The notes under the pieces are model-generated. The model was not told the DNA's origin and ran no database searches. It saw nothing but the letters and a program-made list of their open reading frames with translations. DNA of 64,000 nucleotides from Cryphonectria parasitica EP155. Lineage: Eukaryota; Ascomycota; Sordariomycetes; Diaporthales; Cryphonectriaceae. Position numbers and translations under genes: made by a program. Where the stretch lies: NCBI RefSeq assembly GCF_011745365.1, contig NW_024468912.1, positions 4,526,001 through 4,590,000 of the forward strand, read 5' to 3'. Below, piece by piece: positions 58,011-64,000 of the stretch; within the stretch, counting starts at the first letter, position 1, and every line of letters starts with the position of its first letter.

Positions 58011-61000
58011 ATGGATCCCTCCCCGTACCAGAACTCTCGCAGCGGGTCAGCCACTCCCTCTCAGCGGTCCTCCATTGCGCCGTCTCCCACAGACACGAGA
58101 AGCGCAAGCGCATACGCGCCCATCACCGGCCGCGATGATGAGCGGTACTCGGAAAGTTACAACTCCACAGATACTGTGAGAAGGAGACCGGATCCCGCCA
58201 CATACGGTATGTACTACACCCCGACGCGGGACGCCTCATGGCCCACCGGGCCTCTTAGAGGTCCCCACACATGACTCGAGGTCGTGTACTATGATCTTCC
58301 TCCCGCTGCGGTGCTACACCGCACATCACTACGCGCAGCTTGGCTAACACGCGCCCACAATGGGCTCCGTGTGAACAGACACGTTCAGTCCGTCCACCGG
58401 GACTGCCTCCTCCTCGCAGTATCTCGAGCCCACAACCTCCCACGAACGCGAACGACACCACGCACGCGGCGCCACGGCCGGATCGCAACACTCTAGGTCC
58501 CCTATGATAGGGTCTACAGGCGAGAGGGGAAGAGTACGACCGCGCAAGCCGCCCATGCCGCGACGCGCCTCTTCCAACGCTCAGGCGCCACACAGGGGCG
58601 GCATTTTCTCCACCGAGGATGCCTTGGAGGAGGTTGAGAGGGACCAGCAGGTCGAGCGCCAACAGAGCTACTCCACGCTCCGGCGACGAGCAAACGCCCC
58701 TCCGCCTCTGAGCAGGATACAATCCAGTCGCGACACGCCAGAGGGCGTTGAGGACACGGCTCCGAGGACGCCTGGGATTGTGGAGGAGCAAGATGAGGAG
58801 ACAACCCCTGTTGCTCCTATAAGGGATGAGGGCGACAGGCAGGAAGAAGGAGATGATAGCCTGGATGAGGACACCCCAGTCGACGAGGACGACGAGGACG
58901 ATGGGGACCTCAGCGACGCCGAGAGCTTCACCCTTAAGGACCGTCAGCAGGCCATCAACGAGACACATCCCTTTGGTATCAGGCTGTGGAAACCTGCTCT
59001 GTACAAGAAGGACCGGTCCGTGCAGAAGATTGCCGAGGGCGATATCCACAGCTCCCCTGGCGGGAGGGTCAATAGCTGGCTGCTGCTGTTCAACATCGTG
59101 TGGACCATCTGCTTTGGCTGGTGGCTCGCTCTGATCGCCTTCTCCGGCGCTGTGGTCTGCTTTATCTTCGCCGCAACGCCTAGCGGGCGAGAGTATGGTC
59201 GTGTGCTGTGGGGGTTAGCCGGTTACATCTTCTACCCCTTTGGCAAGTTCATCCGGCTCGAGCAGCAGGAAGCCTATATCGACGAGGACCAGGGCGAAGG
59301 ACGGAGCATCAGCGAGTATGAGCAGTGGCAGAGCGGCGATCTTGAATACGGTCGGTTGTTCTTTGGGCCTGACCGCGGCCGCTCCATCATCGGACGGTCC
59401 AGGAGAAGCATCGACTCAGAACCCAGCGAGACCGACAGCCTGCTTGGTCGTGGGCGCGGCGATCATGATCACGACAGCGACCCCGACATGCCCCGTCTCA
59501 AAAGACGTCTCTTCGGTCGTGGGCAATGGAACATTGGCCGAGTTATCTTCTTCTTGTTCTTCTACCTTCTGATTACGCCCTCCCTGTTTATCGTCTCGGC
59601 GATATGCTGGTTCCTGGTCTTCTGGATTCCGATGGGTAAGGTGACCATGCTCTTGTTTGATCATCTCCGGCGGCACCCACTGGCCCTCTCTTTCGAGCAC
59701 GACATCTCGTACGCGCGCGAGCCGGCAGCACCTCACTCATCGGTCATTGTCTGCACTTATCGGGCTGTGGGACTGAAATACTGGAAGTACACCATTGACG
59801 GGACCAACATCTTCCTTATCAACCTGATGGCCGTGGTGCTGTTCGTCATCTTCGACTACCTCGTGCTGGAGGGCGTCCTTCACGTCGAGAGCTTCATCAC
59901 CTCGTCCGCCTTCTTGTTCGTCGCTGGTCTGTTCTCCATCATCCCGCTAGCCTACTTCATCGGTCAAGCTGTTGCGTCTATCTCGGCGCAGTCATCCATG
60001 GGCTTCGGTGCAGCCATCAACGCCTTCTTCTCCACCATTGTCGAGGTCTTCCTGTACTGTGTGGCCCTAAAGGACGGCAAAGGTGCGCTCGTGGAAGGCA
60101 GCATTGTGGGCTCCATCTTTGCCGGTATCCTGTTTCTGCCTGGCCTGTCCATGTGCTTTGGAGCCATCAAGCGCAAGACACAACGTTTCAATGCCCGCTC
60201 TGCAGGTGTCACGTCGACGATGCTGCTGTTTGCCGTCATTGGTGCCTTTGGGCCTACCCTCTTTTACCAAATTTACGGCTCTCACGAGCTGAGATGTGTC
60301 GACTGCGTAAGCTACGGACAGCCTGCGCAAGGAGCAGGCAGCGATTGCCGAAGGTGCTACTTCAGCCAGACGCCTGCCCTCGACGAGCGCTTTTACATCG
60401 AGGCCGTCCGCCCGTACTGCTACATGGCGGCAGTGATGCTGTTTTTGAGCTACGTTATTGGTCTGTGGTTCACCCTGCGCACCCATGCTGCTGTTATCTG
60501 GAACACCGAGCAGGACGAGAAGAAGCACGAGGAGCAGCTGCGGGGCATCGGCGGTCACTCTGCGCCTCGCAACGGCTATCCTTTCTTGACCGAGTCGACC
60601 GGTACAGACATTCGCGAGAGTCACATCTACAAGAGAACCCTGGGCCAGACCCTTAGGCAGGTTGGTCTGCAGCCCAGTGGTTCTGGGAATGGAACTGTGG
60701 CCACGCCGCACCTCCCGCCACCAAAGAACAACGGCATCGGTTCCTCTGTGCACATCCCAGGCTTCTCTGATGCCGAGAATAGCCAACTCGTGCACCAGAT
60801 TGCCGAGATCGCCACGACAGCCGCTGCCGCCGCCGCCAGGGACGCTCGGGGTAGCGTGGCTAAAGGCACCGCCCCGAACACACCCCATGTACCGCAGGGT
60901 CACTCTGGCACAGGGGGCAGCATAAGCGCCTCCGTCCGTCCACCGCCAATCAGGACTGCGACGTTCCCGGATCACGAAGATCCTCTGGGTGCCCACGCCG

Positions 61001-61923
61001 ATGCTGGCGGCGGCCATGGTGGTCATGACGCGCCGAACTGGAGCAGATCCAAGTCTGCCGTCATTCTGATGGGCGCCACTGTATTGTACGCCATCATTGC
61101 TGAGATCCTGGTCGACACGGTGGATGTTGTGTTGAATGGCATTGCTATTGACGAGAAGTTCCTGGGTATCACGCTGTTTGCGCTAGTACCAAACACCACG
61201 GAGTTCTTGGTGAGTCCATCCGATCTGCTAGCCCGTTTACTTCTTGGACTACCCTTCCCTTCCAATGATACACTATGATGAGCATTATGCGTTATTACCC
61301 AGCTCACTCAGACGCACTTGTTGCGGTTGCTGAGAAAGCGTGAATATATCTACTCCTGATGTTGGCCCTACCCTCTTCGAAGCCTCTGTCGTTGAGCATC
61401 ACATTTGTTTCTTTCTACCACATCCGTCTTACTGACCGAGCTCTCTTTTCTCTGACAGAACGCCATCTCCTTCGCTATGAACGGCAACATCGCCCTGTCT
61501 ATGGAGATCGGTTCAGCCTACGCACTTCAGGTCTGCCTCTTACAAATCCCCGCCCTCGTCCTCTTCTCTGCCATCTACCCCATCACGCCAGCCGACCCCT
61601 ACGAAGCAGCCAAGTACACCTTCAGCCTCCTCTTCCCGCAGTGGGACATGGTCACCGTCATCCTGTGCGTGTTCCTGCTGAGCTACATGTACGGCGAGGG
61701 AAAGAGCAACTACTTCAAGGGCTCGATCCTGTTGTTGAGCTACCTTGTGGTTGTGATTGGGTACTACTTCACTGGCTTCACTGCCGGCATTGATGCAAAC
61801 CTCAACGGGGCGAGTAGATTCGACACATGGAGTGCAGATGACGGCGCGTGGCTCAGCCAGCAGGCGGTCGGAAAGGAGACTTTCAAGACTATTGGGAGGA
61901 GCGCCGGTGGCATAGCCTTCTGA
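58011..61923 (+). CDS. vnx1: Vacuolar cation/proton exchanger, Vnx1-like (CaCA/CAX family)
   Basis: Exons 58011..58206, 58379..61209 and 61459..61923 give about 1163 residues. The first junction (GTATGT; branch-like GGCTAACAC; acceptor ACAG) joins PATY to DTFSPSTG and lets the long frame continue upstream of its first ATG. The second joins NTTEFL to NAISFAMNG. The N-terminal 310 residues are disordered and acidic. Several membrane helices follow. The CAX-type repeats are visible as GFGAAINAFFSTIVEVFLYCVALK-type sequence (residues of the first alpha repeat, near 60001-60060) and as PNTTEFLNAISFAMNGNIALSMEIGS in the second, described here in parts. Fungal Vnx1 exchanges Na+ or K+ for protons across the vacuolar membrane. 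A Cys-rich luminal loop (CVDCVSYG, DCRRCYF) is present. Confidence 0.9.
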
Positions 61924-63248
61924 TGATCATTACGTTGGAACGGGGCGTTTTCAGGGGTTGTGGGGGTTATTTTTCTTCATTCTTTTGTTTCTCGTGCTGT
62001 ATGCCTGCCTGCATTGCCTGTCTTCGAGTCTCCCGGCCTCGTGATAGGTCAGTTAGATATAGCTTTTTCTGTTGGCTGATGTGGGAGACAAGGCCTCTGG
62101 TGGTGTCTTGTTCTGCAGCTGCACACATGCATCGGGACGACCTTCTATATGTATGTGTGTGAAACAAGAGACAGCAAAGTATATTCTTTGATTTCTTGTA
62201 ATTTGGGTCTTGAAACTTTTGTGTGTGTTTTTTATTTTAGAATAGCGAGCGTGTAAATTTTTGCCCGTCTTGTTGCTACTTTGGATTCGATGCCGTCCCA
62301 CCCCTGGGGAGCTATGCTATGCTCTCACTTGCCCCTGTTGCCGCTCTTGTCCGGCTTTCGCTCCTACAGCGTTTCGCAGCCCTTTAAGGAGGCGATGCAG
62401 CGATGCAGAAGTTACTGACCACCAACCAACCCCCGTTCTTGGTTGTGTGTCCAAATCCTATGGCCAGATAACTTCAACACAACAACCAGTCACCCTCAGG
62501 CCAGTTCCTTGCCTGGAGCATAGAGTATAAGTATGAACCCCTTCTTGATCACACTACAGCCGACTGAGGTGCGTAATTACCCCAGCAGCAGGACAGACAA
62601 GCCATGTATTTCCTTGTCGACAACCGCAACACGGTTACAGATAGATATGTTTATGTAAAATAGATACATCACAATTTACGTATACCACATCGGCGTAACT
62701 CAGAGTATTTGTGTACATACACTCGTGAAACATGCAAGATAAATAAATAGATAAAAAGACCCCAAGAATTAATTTCCTGAATGAAATAAACATGTGTATA
62801 TAAATAAAATAACGCCCCCACCATAAAACCCAATCCCGAGCTCGCGCCAGTGACGCTTTGTCTGTATTTCGTCCTGTTCCCGTTACGTGCATCATCACCT
62901 TTTCTGGGGTAATGAGAAAGATGTAAACGAAGAGAGAGAGAGAGAGAGAAAGAAAAAAGGAAAAAAAGAGACACACCCGAACCCGAACAGACTCCGTTTG
63001 GTAGGGGGATACGCCCTCCTCTCTCCTACTGTGATGCTCATTGTATACAGCTAGACAGCAATGATGTTTTATGCAACTCATGCTTCTTTCCCTCATGTCA
63101 TAGTCCTCTCCCACTCTCTCTCTCTCTCTCTCTTTCGAAATGATTCATTATCCAAAGTGTACATCCCGATCCTCATTATTTCTTGCCTCAAAGGAAGTGG
63201 AAAAAGGGGAGGAAATGAATCCCTCATTCCTGTATAGCCAACCAAAGC
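61924..63248. other. Intergenic region between convergent genes
   Basis: Holds the 3' UTRs of the Vnx1-like and phosphatase genes. Contains a (GA)n run at 62931-62949 and a (CT)n run at 63113-63134. No gene was seen. Confidence 0.5.
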
Positions 63249-64000
63249 CTACTTTGATAAATCGCCGACATGAGCAACAGTCCCGCTTCTCCCGCGGGCC
63301 CTCATCGCAGCGGTGCCACTAGCTCCAGTGCCCGGGGCGCCAACGCCACTGCCGGCCGGGCCGCCGCGTTCTTGCAGCCGCCAGACCCACTCAATGACGG
63401 TCTCGTAGCAGAGGACAAACTGCCGAAGAGTCTGTACCATGGACAATCGCTGGCCTCGAAAGTCGTGGACGGTAGCGGAGATGAGATCTATAGTGTCGTC
63501 GTCGATCCAAGATGTGTCGAGCTTCGGGTCGTCATCGTCGTCGGATGACGAGCAAGAGGGCGAGGGCGACTCGGAGATGGACATCGACGTCGTGGTGACG
63601 GGGAAGGCCGGCGACCCAGGCGACTTTGTACTTGGACTGAGTGCATCTTCAACTGGATTGTTGCGTGACATCTTGCGGCCTCGGATCTGGAAGGGGGCGC
63701 CGAAGGAAAGGCCGGCCATGGCGACATTAGCATCGGAGTCGCTTCTGCATTGCGCTTGATGCTTGTGGCCTCGAAGTTTCCTCTCAATGTTGTCATTCGC
63801 CTTTCGAATATTGCGTATCCTCTGTCTCTTAAGCATGTCGATTACACTGTCGACAGTGCAGAAGGTGCCCGTCCGACCACATCCGGCGGAGCAGTGGACG
63901 AGCATCGGGTGCACGGCCTGGTCAGATTCTGGTTCTTCCCACCATGCCAAGGGCAAGTTGCTAGAGGCCCGACTCCGACTGCGCTTCTTGGGACTAGGGG
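63249..64000 (-). CDS. Protein tyrosine phosphatase, C-terminal part (runs off the window)
   Basis: Minus-strand frame open from the right edge to a stop at 63249; the 5' part lies beyond 64000. It contains the PTP signature LVHCSAGCGRTGTF with catalytic Cys and Arg, preceded by PLAWWEEPES. After the signature there is an insertion of about 100 residues rich in Ser, Asp and Pro. The end of the catalytic domain follows: DFRGQRLSMVQTLRQFVLCYETVIEW (in parts, RGQRLSMVQ carries the Q-loop Gln). The tail is Gly/Ala-rich. Classical non-receptor type, like fungal Pyp/Ptp proteins that dephosphorylate MAP kinases; the precise paralogue cannot be told from this half. Confidence 0.9.
   Translation of the reverse strand, partial: PSPKKRSRSRASSNLPLAWWEEPESDQAVHPMLVHCSAGCGRTGTFCTVDSVIDMLKRQRIRNIRKANDNIERKLRGHKHQAQCRSDSDANVAMAGLSFGAPFQIRGRKMSRNNPVEDALSPSTKSPGSPAFPVTTTSMSISESPSPSCSSSDDDDDPKLDTSWIDDDTIDLISATVHDFRGQRLSMVQTLRQFVLCYETVIEWVWRLQERGGPAGSGVGAPGTGASGTAAMRARGRSGTVAHVGDLSK

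Noticed and set aside
58255..59049. 264-codon minus-strand frame over the start of the Vnx1-like gene
   Set aside because: Antisense shadow of the acidic N-terminal region.
60067..61026. 319-codon minus-strand frame inside the Vnx1-like gene
   Set aside because: Antisense to well-supported exchanger coding sequence; no recognisable motif.
63113..63134. CT run considered as a regulatory element
   Set aside because: Simple microsatellite between convergent 3' ends; no evidence of function.

Overview
The window is nuclear DNA from a filamentous ascomycete (Pezizomycotina, probably Sordariomycetes). Evidence: short 50-250 bp GT-AG introns with fungal-type branch points, HET and WSC domain genes, a fungal-specific transcription-factor domain, a fungal vacuolar cation/H+ exchanger, intron-bearing H2A.Z, pyrimidine-rich leaders and no operons. 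Stops are standard (TAA, TAG and TGA all end genes). The genus cannot be fixed from the sequence alone. There is no rRNA, CRISPR array, autonomous transposon or obvious RIP-type AT decay. All genes were read by eye; splice sites come from GT-AG matches plus reading-frame continuity. || Layout. 1-13.9 kb: transcription-factor-like gene (+), an F-box protein with membrane segments (+), a HET-domain gene (-), histone H2A.Z (+) and an arca-like protein (-). 13.9-20 kb: about 6 kb without a convincing gene, ending in the pyrimidine-rich leader of an RRM-R3H protein (Pin4-like, +). 22-34 kb is accessory in character: an unrecognised 289-aa protein (+), a spliced tiny secreted Ala/Gly-rich protein (-), a WSC-domain membrane protein (+), a secreted carboxylesterase (-), and an unresolved spliced-looking stretch near 26.4-27.3 kb. 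35-47 kb is a dense housekeeping block: DUF924 protein (-), mitochondrial ribosomal uS19m with a 16-nt microexon (+), TAF10 (-), an Aurora-kinase-like gene broken by an in-frame TAG (+), MRE11 (-), APC10 (+) and a Pof1-like nucleotidyltransferase (+). 47-64 kb: an intron-containing tRNA-Val(AAC), an RBR ubiquitin ligase (+), proteasome ATPase Rpt6 (-), a tRNA-like repeat element, a Vnx1-type exchanger (+), and the 3' part of a tyrosine phosphatase gene (-) that runs off the right edge. || Themes. Several neighbours act in chromatin and the cell cycle (H2A.Z, TAF10, MRE11, APC10, Aurora-like) or ubiquitin/proteasome turnover (F-box, APC10, RBR, Rpt6), but they are separate transcription units and no cluster function is claimed. 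The most notable item is the Aurora-like gene: nearly full kinase domain, spliceable introns, one nonsense codon and losses at two conserved kinase positions.
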